From the NCBI RefSeq assembly GCF_001273775.1, contig NZ_CP011801.1, positions 3,264,001 to 3,328,000 of the forward strand: 64,000 nt of DNA, in the 5' to 3' direction. Position 1 is the first letter of the stretch. Every line of letters starts with the position of its first letter. Below are positions 52,780 to 61,332 of this stretch, one piece after another. Below the pieces are notes generated by a model. The model searched no databases and was not told the origin of the DNA. It saw nothing but the letters and a program-made list of their open reading frames with translations. This DNA comes from Nitrospira moscoviensis. GTDB lineage: Bacteria; Nitrospirota; Nitrospiria; Nitrospirales; Nitrospiraceae. The position numbers and the translations under genes are program-made.

Positions 52780-54256
52780 GATCGGACGAGCGAAGAATGC
52801 GGGGCGGGATGTGGCCTTGTCCCATGGAATGTTCATAGCGCAACGCAGGGGCGCCGGCATTGAAGGGAATCTCGAGCGTGGCCCGCACGTCGTTCTCAAG
52901 CCAATCCCTGAGCCGAACCAGTTCTTGGCTCGAGAGGTGATCGGTATAGACATACGAGGTGTATTCGCCGGGGACGCCTTTGTAGTATTCAGCCACCTCT
53001 CGGTAATCCACTTCAACGCTATGCAGGCGGTCCCCGGTTCGCGGATAGGTATACGTCCAAATGCCCGGCTTGGTCTCCACCGCTTCATCGAAATACGGAG
53101 TGCCGGGATAGGTGGTAATGACCGTCGCGTCGAAATCGTCCGGTTTCACGCTCACCAGCCAGTCCCTCGTTGCGCGGATCGTGCCTTCCGACTCGCCGGG
53201 ATGACCGAGAGACATCAGCGCCTTGACTTTGAGGCCGTGCCGCTTGGCAATCTCCATGGCTCGCGTATTGTCCGCGAGTGAAGCCTTTTTTTGGATGTTC
53301 GTCAGGATGCGCTCATGTCCGGATTCAAAACCGATCAAAATCCACCGGAAGCCGGCGCGGTACATGGCGTCGGCCTGCTCATCGGTAAACAGCTCGGCTT
53401 TGATAAATCCACGCAGTCGAAATTCTACGCCGAGGTCCACCTGTGTTTTGGCAATAAGGTTCATGAGCTCGACTAACTTTGGGCTTACATTCAGTTCGTC
53501 ATCGTAGAGCATGAACCCCTTGACGCCGTATGTTTCATAGAGGGAGAGAATTTCCTTCACGATGTTTTCGGACGTCCGCATCCGGATGCGCCGCAAAAAC
53601 GGGCTCATCCGCCCCCCGCAGAATCCGCAGCCGAACGGGCACCCGAGCTGAGCGATCAGAGACAGCGCCCGTTCCCCGTCGATCGTGTAATGGTAGCTCT
53701 CGACGTCCACGAGATGTCGTGCGGGGAAAGGCAACTCCGTCAGAGTATGGTCGGTCAAGAACAATTCGGACCGAGGATCGTCCGCGTCGATGACCGGTTC
53801 CGGATGCTCTTTCACCGCCCGCAACACAGCCGATTCGCCGTCACCCAGGACGAGCACATCGAACATCTCCCGCAGTTGCTGGAATGCCAGCGTCCCGCGT
53901 CCCTGCACCCCTCGCTTTTGCTCATGACGAAAGGCGGCATGGACCAACGTCGCATGGGGGCCTCCCAGCATTGCGCGAGCGGAGGGGGCATATTGCCGCA
54001 GCGTGCGGAGGATTTTCGTCGCAGCGGGCATCTGCGGCGTCGTCGCCGTCAAGCCGTAGCACGACACGGAGCCGGACCGCGCATGGTCCTCAACCACCTC
54101 CTCGAAGTTTTCAACGCCGGACAGATCGAGGAGTTCGACGTAGAAGCCCGCCTGTTCCAGCACCGCCGCCACCTTCAGGATTCCCAAGGTCATGAAGACT
54201 CGTTCGTCCAGCAGGAATAGAGACGGTGGAATCACCAGACAAATTCGCTTCACCAT
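52751..54256 (-). CDS. B12-binding radical SAM protein
   Basis: The 501-aa protein has an N-terminal cobalamin-binding domain (about 1-160, CYGLTATTPQMPAATKIL, MLGGPHATL) and a radical SAM domain with CPFGCGFCGG (CxxxCxxC) near residue 210. DELNVSPKLVELMNLI and RWILIGFESGHERIL follow. Such enzymes perform C-methylation or other radical chemistry; in glycan clusters some modify sugars or lipids. The substrate is unknown. It starts 45 bp after the CgeB-like gene. Confidence 0.9.
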   Translation of the reverse strand: MVKRICLVIPPSLFLLDERVFMTLGILKVAAVLEQAGFYVELLDLSGVENFEEVVEDHARSGSVSCYGLTATTPQMPAATKILRTLRQYAPSARAMLGGPHATLVHAAFRHEQKRGVQGRGTLAFQQLREMFDVLVLGDGESAVLRAVKEHPEPVIDADDPRSELFLTDHTLTELPFPARHLVDVESYHYTIDGERALSLIAQLGCPFGCGFCGGRMSPFLRRIRMRTSENIVKEILSLYETYGVKGFMLYDDELNVSPKLVELMNLIAKTQVDLGVEFRLRGFIKAELFTDEQADAMYRAGFRWILIGFESGHERILTNIQKKASLADNTRAMEIAKRHGLKVKALMSLGHPGESEGTIRATRDWLVSVKPDDFDATVITTYPGTPYFDEAVETKPGIWTYTYPRTGDRLHSVEVDYREVAEYYKGVPGEYTSYVYTDHLSSQELVRLRDWLENDVRATLEIPFNAGAPALRYEHSMGQGHIPPRILRSSDHALDRGRSA

Positions 54257-54301
54257 GGCCGATTTCTCATAAGGTAATCCTGAGTCGCGTTGCCGACTCC
54301 A

Positions 54302-55390
54302 TTAGATCATCCGCCGGCAGACGTCAAGAAAATACTCCGCTCGTCGCTCGCAGGTATGGTGCTTGAGCGCATGCTCGCGGCCGGCCCGGGAGATTTCTTC
54401 CCGTTCGTTGTCGGCACTCAGATAGTGACGGACCAACGGCTCCAGGTCCTTGAGGTCGTTCCGGAAAAATACCGCATGCCGGCCGTTTTCAAAGTTGTCG
54501 GGAACCACGGATTCCGGCGTATCCGACAGAAGCAGGGTTCCGAGCAACGGAATCTCGTAATATCGGGGAGAGGGGGTGAGCCCTCCCCCTCGGATATGAA
54601 CAGCAATCTTGGACCGCGCGATCTCTTGATAGTACTGCTGGGGAGCCTTTTTCTTTTCCACCACGCTTCGATCCACCGGTCCATCGTCTGTGAGCTTGAC
54701 CCACAAGCGTTTCGCGCCTTGCCTGATGAGCTTCGATCGGCGATCGGTAGGTTCCGCGTAGACCCCGCCCTCGAAACGTACGCCGGCCAAGGAGGAGAGC
54801 TTGCCGGTTACATCGAGCCGGCGCGGATGGGACACGCGCCCGGTGTACGAGACGTCGATGTCTTTGCATGCGGACACGGAGGGAAGGATCTCGGGAATAA
54901 TGGACACGGGAAGAGGAATCGTCCGATCGAACAACTGCCGGTCGCCCCTGAAGTGCCAGAACCGTCGGCTGACATCCGGCCACCAGTTTCTCATCCCCCA
55001 GATATAATCGCGCTTGAAATAAAGCGCCGGCCGGTAGCGGCTGACCACATCGTGGCGAATGTTCGCGTCGTCGGCGCCGTCGATGAACACAACCGGCGGG
55101 AACGGTACACGTCCATAGAGCCGAGTGACTTCTTCTAAACAATCGGGGCGAAAAGATGCAATGCAGACCAGATCGACCTTCTTGTGCGCGAGCAGGTCCT
55201 GCACCTCCTCACGTCCATAGCGGATACCGGGCCGCTGAATCATGTACCAATTACTGGCCTCCGGGTCGTGATACAGGCGCTTGTAGGGATAATCCACCAC
55301 GCAGTCGTTTCCACGCAGCCGTGAAAGACCGACGTACAGGGGGTCCGATACGTAGTCGAAGTGCTGATCGCCGAGAAACAGAATGAACAC
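54302..55390 (-). CDS. CgeB-like glycosyltransferase (DUF3880/Glyco_trans_1_2 layout)
   Basis: The 362-aa protein starts FILFLGDQHFDYVSDPLYVGL and has FIDGADDANIRHDVVSRYRPALYFKRDY near 125, DIDVSYTGRVSHPRRLDV near 195 and HIRGGGLTPSPRYYEIPLLGTLLLSDTPE near 265. The last segment is the CgeB-like C-terminal domain that binds the sugar nucleotide in such proteins. A mid-length basic linker separates the halves. It lies 3 bp after the heptosyltransferase stop. Specificity unknown. Confidence 0.8.
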   Translation of the reverse strand: MFILFLGDQHFDYVSDPLYVGLSRLRGNDCVVDYPYKRLYHDPEASNWYMIQRPGIRYGREEVQDLLAHKKVDLVCIASFRPDCLEEVTRLYGRVPFPPVVFIDGADDANIRHDVVSRYRPALYFKRDYIWGMRNWWPDVSRRFWHFRGDRQLFDRTIPLPVSIIPEILPSVSACKDIDVSYTGRVSHPRRLDVTGKLSSLAGVRFEGGVYAEPTDRRSKLIRQGAKRLWVKLTDDGPVDRSVVEKKKAPQQYYQEIARSKIAVHIRGGGLTPSPRYYEIPLLGTLLLSDTPESVVPDNFENGRHAVFFRNDLKDLEPLVRHYLSADNEREEISRAGREHALKHHTCERRAEYFLDVCRRMI

Positions 55391-55393
55391 GTC

Positions 55394-56431
55394 CTATTGA
55401 GTCCTCAGCTGAGACGCTGGAGCCGCTTGTCGGAGCATATCGGCTGCAACCTTCAGGACCGCCTCGACCGAGATCTGCCTCATGCAGTTCAATTCCCCTC
55501 GGGTGCAAGTCGGGTGGAAGCAGGCCCGACAGTCGAGCCCCTTGTATAACACGTTGACTCGTTCCCCTCGCGGCCCCCATTCTCTCGGGTTGGAGGGACC
55601 GAACAGTCCAATCACCGGCGTTCCCACGGCAGCGGCAATATGCATGGCCCCGCTGTCATTTCCGATGAAGAGTATGGCGCGCTTCGCCACGGCGGCAAAT
55701 TGCTTCACCGATGCGTCCGTCATTGGAATGAGCCGGCTTTTCGCATATCCGGCCACCTGCCGCGCCAAATCACCTTCGCCCCGGCTGCCACCGACGAGGA
55801 TTTGGCAGCCGTATTCGGCGATGAGGCGGTCGGCCAGCTCGGCAAACCGCTCGGCGGGCCAAGCCTTAAACCAGTAACGGGCGCCCGGCTGAAGGATCAC
55901 TATTTTCCGATCCATTCGCACGCCGAGCCGGTCCAACAACTCGTCGGCGCGTCTTTCGTCGTCCGCTGACAACCACAAGCGCGGCATCGCACCGGGGGTC
56001 GTAATGCCCAACGGTTGGAGCGCCGCCACATCGCGCTCGATTCGATGCCCGTCCGGCCCTCCTCGTACCACCGCGGTATAACAGCGGCCTCTCCAGCGAC
56101 CTTCATCATTGAACCCGATGCGCACCCGCGCTCCGCTGGCCCAACTGAGGAAGGCCGACCGATCGGCGTCCGTCAAGTCGATAACCGCGTCGAATTGTCG
56201 ACGTCGCAGACGGGACACCAAACGCATTTGCGCCATGAGCGAGGTTTTTTCAAGCGGCACCACCTCATCGACGTCGGGATTCCCGATCAGAATCTCTTCA
56301 GTCCCACGATTGACGATCACCGTCAATCGCGCCAGCGGATGTGCCGCTTTCAAGGCGCGGAGCGCCGGAGTTGCGAGCAATACGTCGCCGAGATACCGCA
56401 GCTTAATGACCAGAACATTGCGGAGGCTCAT
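55394..56431 (-). CDS. Glycosyltransferase family 9 (WaaQ-like LPS heptosyltransferase)
   Basis: The 345-aa GT-B protein starts NVLVIKLRYLGDVLLATPALRALK, the family 9 opening. ILQPGARYWFKAWPAERFAELADRLI lies near 170 and LFIGNDSGAMHIAAAVGTPVIGLFGPSNPREWGP near 255, with the GNDSG nucleotide site. It adds heptose to LPS core, probably the WaaQ-like third heptose given its pattern. It lies 3 bp after the CgeB-like gene start codon and 9 bp after the GT4 stop. Confidence 0.92.
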   Translation of the reverse strand: MSLRNVLVIKLRYLGDVLLATPALRALKAAHPLARLTVIVNRGTEEILIGNPDVDEVVPLEKTSLMAQMRLVSRLRRRQFDAVIDLTDADRSAFLSWASGARVRIGFNDEGRWRGRCYTAVVRGGPDGHRIERDVAALQPLGITTPGAMPRLWLSADDERRADELLDRLGVRMDRKIVILQPGARYWFKAWPAERFAELADRLIAEYGCQILVGGSRGEGDLARQVAGYAKSRLIPMTDASVKQFAAVAKRAILFIGNDSGAMHIAAAVGTPVIGLFGPSNPREWGPRGERVNVLYKGLDCRACFHPTCTRGELNCMRQISVEAVLKVAADMLRQAAPASQLRTQ

Positions 56432-56440
56432 AAACCCTGC

Positions 56441-57559
56441 TCACTCATGCTTCCCGGTACACAGGTCCTGATACAAGCTCAGCGTTTGGACGGCCGCGGC
56501 ATGCCAGGTCATCTCTTTCGCCCGTACAAAGCCTCTCATGCGGAGATCCTTGTGCAGCGGCTCCTCTGTCAGCACGCGGCTCATCAGACCAGCCAACTCT
56601 TCGGGATCGCCGGGATGTGCCAAGAGGGCCGCTCCTCCGGCGACCTCCGGCAGCGCCGATGTCGTCGACGTGATGGTCGGCGCTCCGCACGCCATCGCCT
56701 CCAGCACCGGCATCCCGAAGCCCTCGTATCGTGACGGAAACACGAAGAGGCGCGCATAGGAATAGAGTAGCCGAAGCACGTCCGGCGAGACCCGCCCGGC
56801 GCAGACGATATCGGACTCCAGCCCATACGCCTTGGCGGTGTCCCGATAGTTCCCAAACCTGTGCGCTGGGTCGCCGACCAACACGAGTGACAGCCCCTTC
56901 CATGCCTCGCGGCACTTGGCCGCAGCAGCTAAAAAGCCGGTGTGGTTCTTCCTGGGGTCGGCGCCTCCCAGGAACAAGATGAACCCCTCTGTCCCGAGAC
57001 CGATTCGTTGCCGCAGTCCCTTCATGGCTTCATCATTCCGCTCCGGCCAGAAACTCTCCGATACGCCGTTCGGAATAACGGCGATGCGCTCAGCCGGTAA
57101 ACTATAGAGCTCCGCTATTTCACCGGCGGAGAAACGGGAGACCGTCACCACCTTCCTCGCGCGCCACACTGTCCGCCTGGTCCGCTGAAACGACCATCGC
57201 TGGCCGAAGGTCTTCCTGGAATACTCCGGCGCCCGGTCCAGCCACATGTCGTGGATGGTCACAATTCCTCCGCACCGCCCTTCGGCGCGCATTTTGAAGT
57301 TAGGGCCGTGAAAGAGGTCGAGGCGGTCCTTTCGCGCCCGCCAGGGCACCTTCCATCGGCCTGCTTCGATCCACCGTACATTCGGCGACGACGTCCAGCC
57401 TCCTTTGCGTAAGACGCTATCCGCCGTTCCCGGTGGAACGTAGGCGAAGAACTCGGTCGCCTTGTCGTGGCTTACCATGGCCTTGAGCAATTCCGTGGTG
57501 TGAGTTCCAACCCCCCCCTCACCTCCGACGATCGGCGCGGCATCAATTCCAATGCGCAT
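56441..57559 (-). CDS. Glycosyltransferase family 4 (mannosyltransferase-like)
   Basis: From the ATG at 57559 the product is 372 aa. It starts RIGIDAAPIVGGEGGVGTHTTELLKAM and has VTIHDMWLDRAPEYSRKTFGQRW near 110, then FILFLGGADPRKNHTGFLAAAAKC near 200 and LFVFPSRYEGFGMPVLEAMACGAPTITS near 280. The pattern matches GT4 mannosyl or glucosyl transferases. The start codon is in repeat array B at 57560-57598. It precedes a heptosyltransferase. Confidence 0.91.
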   Translation of the reverse strand: MRIGIDAAPIVGGEGGVGTHTTELLKAMVSHDKATEFFAYVPPGTADSVLRKGGWTSSPNVRWIEAGRWKVPWRARKDRLDLFHGPNFKMRAEGRCGGIVTIHDMWLDRAPEYSRKTFGQRWSFQRTRRTVWRARKVVTVSRFSAGEIAELYSLPAERIAVIPNGVSESFWPERNDEAMKGLRQRIGLGTEGFILFLGGADPRKNHTGFLAAAAKCREAWKGLSLVLVGDPAHRFGNYRDTAKAYGLESDIVCAGRVSPDVLRLLYSYARLFVFPSRYEGFGMPVLEAMACGAPTITSTTSALPEVAGGAALLAHPGDPEELAGLMSRVLTEEPLHKDLRMRGFVRAKEMTWHAAAVQTLSLYQDLCTGKHE

Positions 57560-57598
57560 CCCCCCGTACCCCTCTAGCCCCTTACCCCTTGCCCCGTT
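57560..57598. repeat. Single-arm short repeat, family B (GGGGTA)
   Basis: GGGGTACGGGG, GGGGCTAGAGG and GGGGTAAGGGG-like units (minus strand) lie between the GT2 and GT4 genes and include the GT2 stop (57582-57584) and the GT4 start border. The same unit forms arms at 18.6-19.1 kb. No inverted partner was seen. Confidence 0.75.
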
Positions 57599-58343
57599 GC
57601 TCCACCAGCGCCCAGGCTTTCGCATATTTGACGAACGTATACATGGCGGCAAATAGCGCAGCAATGAGGCCCGGCGTTCCATCTATATAGCCCTTACGCA
57701 CCCCATAGACCTTGAGAAATGTTCCAAGGTGGTGCCATGCGACTTGTGCGGGCGAAATGCGGATCTCCGCCTTCAGCTTTTCACTTGCGGCGAGCGTCGT
57801 ATAGCGCGCGATTTTCCGGAAATGGTGTCCGACGGTCGGGATACTGTAATGGTCAAGGGGCTGGGTCAGGCGGGAGATCCGGCCGTGGAGATTCAGCCGC
57901 TCGTGCACGAGCGTGTCGTCATATCGCCCGGCGCCCCGCCGGAGGAGGCGGATTTGATAGTCGGGATAGACCCCTCCCCCGCGCAACCACCGCCCATAGA
58001 AAAAGTTCCTCCTGGGAATTTCGAACGCGGCGACCTCGTCGGGAACCGTCCCGCCGATCGTCCGTAGAATTTCGTCCCGCAAGACGTCAGTCACACGCTC
58101 GTCGGCATCGACAATCAGAATCCACTCAGAGGTAGCCTGATCCATGGCGAAGTTTTTTTGTGGTCCGAATCCTGGCCACTCTCTGACCACTACATGCTCG
58201 GTGTATCGACGCGCCAGATCGACGGTCCTATCGTCGCTGCAGGCATCGACGACGATGATTTCATCCGCCCACCGGATGGACCCGAGGCACGCGTCGATGT
58301 TCCGCTCCTCATTCTTTGTAATCACCACGATGGACAGCGGCAT
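57582..58343 (-). CDS. Glycosyltransferase family 2, KdtX/WaaE-like (copy 1)
   Basis: The 253-aa protein starts SIVVITKNEERNIDACLGSIRWADEIIVVDACSDD. WILIVDADERVTDVLRDEI lies near 92 and RNFFYGRWLRGGGVYPDYQIRLLRR near 130, the WaaE/KdtX pattern for LPS-core glucosyl transfer. The C-terminal basic amphipathic segment suggests membrane contact. It is a paralogue of the gene at 60589. Stop codon lies in repeat family B; the last residues (QRGKG) are repeat-encoded. Confidence 0.9.
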   Translation of the reverse strand: MPLSIVVITKNEERNIDACLGSIRWADEIIVVDACSDDRTVDLARRYTEHVVVREWPGFGPQKNFAMDQATSEWILIVDADERVTDVLRDEILRTIGGTVPDEVAAFEIPRRNFFYGRWLRGGGVYPDYQIRLLRRGAGRYDDTLVHERLNLHGRISRLTQPLDHYSIPTVGHHFRKIARYTTLAASEKLKAEIRISPAQVAWHHLGTFLKVYGVRKGYIDGTPGLIAALFAAMYTFVKYAKAWALVEQRGKG

Positions 58344-58352
58344 ATCGGCCTC

Positions 58353-59123
58353 TTAGTGAATGAACAACGAGCGATATCCGTGCGCTCGGAAGATTCGAGC
58401 GCAGTCGGGGAACCGCCGTCGAAGCCGCAGCAATCGCGGCGCACGGAATACGTCGTTGCCGCTTGCCACGAGGGCTCTCGCCATCCCGACAAACCGGCAC
58501 TCCCGCCCCGTCTTCCGGCAGTCGGCCATTGTCATCCTGACTTCAGGAACCCAGGTACGGTGCCAGTACAAAGCCGTCCGCTTCGCGCGTCCGGGGAAAC
58601 AATGCTGCGCTTCCGGGAAATCAACACCGGCATAGAAATCCTTCATAAACTCGCCCGCACGACATGAGCAGAACCGAACCACTTCATCAGCGGTTTTCGG
58701 CTCGAACACGAGCCGGTTCCCCTCAATCACAAACACGAACCATTTATGGATCCACTGCTCAGGTGATTGCATATCGTGCATTGCAAGTCCCTGCTCCAGG
58801 AAGGGCGACGGCGTCTCGACATAGCCGGCGGTGCCGACGCGCATGATCTCCTCACAGGCCCCGAGCGGGTTGTCGACATGTTCCAAGATATGCGATGCAT
58901 AGACGAAATCGAATGACGCGGATCGATACGGCAGGGCTTCGACATCACCGATCGTAAGAACGGCGGATTCCGGCACGCAGAGGCGTTGCATCCCTCGCTC
59001 CCGGCCTTCCTCGGCGTCAATCTCGAGAAGGTGTGTGGCCCCATGATATGGGTTGTGTCCCGCGCCGATATCGAGAATACGGCGCGCACCATACGGGCGC
59101 TTCCAAAGCGGCAGTTGCTTCAT
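58353..59123 (-). CDS. SAM-dependent methyltransferase
   Basis: The 256-aa protein has ARRILDIGAGHNPYHGATHLLEID (SAM loop near residue 15), ALPYRSASFDFVYASHILEHVDNPLGACEEI and GYVETPSPFLEQGLAMHD. It resembles the methyltransferase at 42363 in the core (FDFVYASHILEHVD) but lacks the zinc knuckle. Substrate unknown; the position among core GT genes suggests a glycan or lipid-linked target. It starts 18 bp after the next GT2 stop. Confidence 0.86.
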   Translation of the reverse strand: MKQLPLWKRPYGARRILDIGAGHNPYHGATHLLEIDAEEGRERGMQRLCVPESAVLTIGDVEALPYRSASFDFVYASHILEHVDNPLGACEEIMRVGTAGYVETPSPFLEQGLAMHDMQSPEQWIHKWFVFVIEGNRLVFEPKTADEVVRFCSCRAGEFMKDFYAGVDFPEAQHCFPGRAKRTALYWHRTWVPEVRMTMADCRKTGRECRFVGMARALVASGNDVFRAPRLLRLRRRFPDCARIFRAHGYRSLFIH

Positions 59124-59141
59124 GGCGCTCCGCCAGAAGGT

Positions 59142-59987
59142 TCACCCCCGATAGCCGCGATGCGCCACCTCACGGTAAAATCGCCAATTCAGCCAGCGAG
59201 AGGTTCGAGAAGCCCACCGCGACGCCGCCTTCACCCGCGCCTGCATCACGCCGGGATGCGTACCACGAAATTCTTTGAGGATCGCATAATCGTCGAAGTG
59301 GAATGTCGGGTGAGCCAGCGCCGCGGCTTCCTCGGCCGGGAGGCTGTCTCCATGATGCTTATCCGCCTGTTCCCGCTTTTTGCTCAAGAGCGTCTGCGGG
59401 TCCTTAACCCACCCGTAGTGGAACATTCTGGCCCCCGAAGAGGCCAGCCATTCCTTCGGCCCGCTTTGCAGGTATCGCTGCGTCGGCTTGAAGTGAAATC
59501 CCACCGCGTCGCCGCACGACTCCACTTCCCCGTTGTTGCGGATGATGCGAACGGCCTTGTGATAGAACCAGGGGTTGGTGGACCAATAGTCGGCCACGAA
59601 GTGAAGATAGCGGAACAACAAGCCCTTCACCGCCGGATTGCCAAGATGGCGCTGCATCGATTGCCGGATGATCGGCAGATCATCTTCATGCACCACCTCG
59701 TCGGCTTGGATGTAAAAGGCCCAGTCGCCCGTGCACTGAGCCAAGGCGATGTTCGTCTGCTGTGAATAGATGAGCCCGTCCTTCCGCAGCGAGTCATCCC
59801 AGACCGATTCCACGATCTTGATCTTGGGGTCCGCGATGGATCGAATCAATTCCAGTGTGCCGTCGTCGCAGCGGCCGACGTTCACGATGAACTCGTCGCA
59901 CACCGGCAACGCCGACCGGATCGACTCCACGATCGGATAATCGTACTTCACCGCGTTGCGGCAAAACGTAAACCCGCTGACTTTCAT
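59142..59987 (-). CDS. Glycosyltransferase family 2
   Basis: The 281-aa protein starts VSGFTFCRNAVKYDYPIVESIRSALPVCDEFIVNVGRCDDGT. WAFYIQADEVVHEDDLPIIRQ near residue 90 supplies the acidic metal site. Aromatic, histidine-rich C-terminal motifs (FHYGWVKDPQTLL) follow. It is not close to the KdtX-like copies. ATGA overlap with the preceding Uma2 gene indicates translational coupling. Role: LPS-core or surface glycan transfer, donor unknown. Confidence 0.88.
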   Translation of the reverse strand: MKVSGFTFCRNAVKYDYPIVESIRSALPVCDEFIVNVGRCDDGTLELIRSIADPKIKIVESVWDDSLRKDGLIYSQQTNIALAQCTGDWAFYIQADEVVHEDDLPIIRQSMQRHLGNPAVKGLLFRYLHFVADYWSTNPWFYHKAVRIIRNNGEVESCGDAVGFHFKPTQRYLQSGPKEWLASSGARMFHYGWVKDPQTLLSKKREQADKHHGDSLPAEEAAALAHPTFHFDDYAILKEFRGTHPGVMQARVKAASRWASRTSRWLNWRFYREVAHRGYRG

Positions 59988-60577
59988 GCTTGGCCGTCCT
60001 GCTCCTTCTCCGGTTCCGGCGGCGCGACGTCGAAGACCTCCCAGAGGGCGATCTCGAGCTCTTCCAAAACCCGAATCACCAATCGCTCGCCCGCGCCCAG
60101 AAGATCCGGGCCTTGGAATTTCCCGCCGTCCAGCCAGTAGCGCTCAATCAGCAGTTCCTCAGGATGGATCAAGATATACTCACGCACGCTGAACCGTTCG
60201 TACAGCGCTTTTTTCTCCCGCTTGTCCTTCAGGCCCGTTGAGGGAGACAACACCTCGATGACGACGTCAGGAGCCCCATAGATTCGGTCCTTGATTTTGG
60301 CCGGATCGCAGACCACCAGCACATCGGGCTGCACGAAATTATGTTCATCAAGATAAACATCGAGGGGGGCGATTGCCGGGATACAGCGCTTACCCCGTAA
60401 CTTTTCGCGCAAAATTGCGAAAAGATTCCCTGCCAGCCTCTGGTGACCAAAGCTGGGCGAGGGTGTCATCGCATAGGCCCGGCCGTCGATGACCTCCCAA
60501 CGTTCATCCTCCGGCCAGGTCAAATAGTCTTGCCAGGTGTATTTGGCGCCGGGCTCTTTTTTCGAGGGATGTCCCAT
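59984..60577 (-). CDS. Uma2-family (DUF820) restriction-endonuclease-fold protein
   Basis: From the ATG at 60577 the product is 197 aa. It begins KYTWQDYLTWPEDERWEVIDGRAYAM and has NFVQPDVLVVCDP near 93 and APDVVIEVLSPSTGLKDKREKKALYERF near 112, the PD-(D/E)XK-like pattern of Uma2 (Asp in QPDV, Glu in VIEV, then K). Uma2 proteins are predicted nucleases of unknown target. It is embedded in the LPS operon, with an ATGA overlap to the next GT2. Frame open upstream to 60883 is not family-like. Confidence 0.88.
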   Translation of the reverse strand: MGHPSKKEPGAKYTWQDYLTWPEDERWEVIDGRAYAMTPSPSFGHQRLAGNLFAILREKLRGKRCIPAIAPLDVYLDEHNFVQPDVLVVCDPAKIKDRIYGAPDVVIEVLSPSTGLKDKREKKALYERFSVREYILIHPEELLIERYWLDGGKFQGPDLLGAGERLVIRVLEELEIALWEVFDVAPPEPEKEQDGQA

Positions 60578-60588
60578 AACGCCTCCTG

Positions 60589-61332
60589 TCACCGCGTCTG
60601 CTCCCACAATTTGGCGTATTTCACGAAGGTGTAATAGGCATAGAGGCCGGAAAGAATCAACCCGGGCATGCCGTCGCGAAAGCCCTGGCGCAGCAGGTAC
60701 ATCTTCACAAACGTGCCTGTGGGATGGGTCACCAATTGATGCGCCGCGAACCGCCGGCCCTGCTCCTTCATCCGCCGCGCCATGAGATCGGAATACCGGT
60801 CGTGCTTCGCAAGAAAGTGATCCACGTCCCGGAAGGGAATCTGAATGGCCGGCTTGGTCAAGTAGCCGACCGGCCCGTCGCAATCGAAACTCTCATGGAC
60901 GACCTCGTCGCGATAGCGAAACCGGCCCTTGCGGAAGAGCTGCGGTTGGCGATAGTCGGGATACCAGCCGCAATGTTTGATCCAGCGGCCGAGGAAATAG
61001 TTCTTGCGCGGCACGAAATAGGCGTCGGCTTTCGGACCTGCATCGAGCACCAGCCGGATCTCTTCGCGCAGCTCCGGCGTCATCCGTTCGTCGCTGTCCA
61101 GACTGAAGACCCAGTCGTGCGTACAGAACGAGACGGCCTGATTCCGCAGATGCCCGAAGCCCTTGAAATCGACCTGATAGACCTTGTCGGTAAACTCGCG
61201 GGCAATGGCGGCCGTCTTGTCCGTGCTGTGGGAATCGACGACGATCAGTTCGTCGGCCCAGGCGACGGACTCCAGGCAGGCCTTCATGTTGGGTTCGTCG
61301 TTATAGGCGATGACGTAGAGGGAATACTTCAC
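60589..61332 (-). CDS. Glycosyltransferase family 2, KdtX/WaaE-like (copy 2)
   Basis: The 247-aa protein starts SLYVIAYNDEPNMKACLESVAWADELIVVDSHSTDKT, with DWVFSLDSDERMTPELREEI near 92 and YFVPRKNYFLGRWIKHCGWYPDYR near 122. It aligns with the gene at 57582 along the whole length, ending in YTFVKYAKLW in both. Probable LPS-core transferase. It overlaps the GT4 by 4 bp (ATGA). Confidence 0.92.
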   Translation of the reverse strand: MKYSLYVIAYNDEPNMKACLESVAWADELIVVDSHSTDKTAAIAREFTDKVYQVDFKGFGHLRNQAVSFCTHDWVFSLDSDERMTPELREEIRLVLDAGPKADAYFVPRKNYFLGRWIKHCGWYPDYRQPQLFRKGRFRYRDEVVHESFDCDGPVGYLTKPAIQIPFRDVDHFLAKHDRYSDLMARRMKEQGRRFAAHQLVTHPTGTFVKMYLLRQGFRDGMPGLILSGLYAYYTFVKYAKLWEQTR

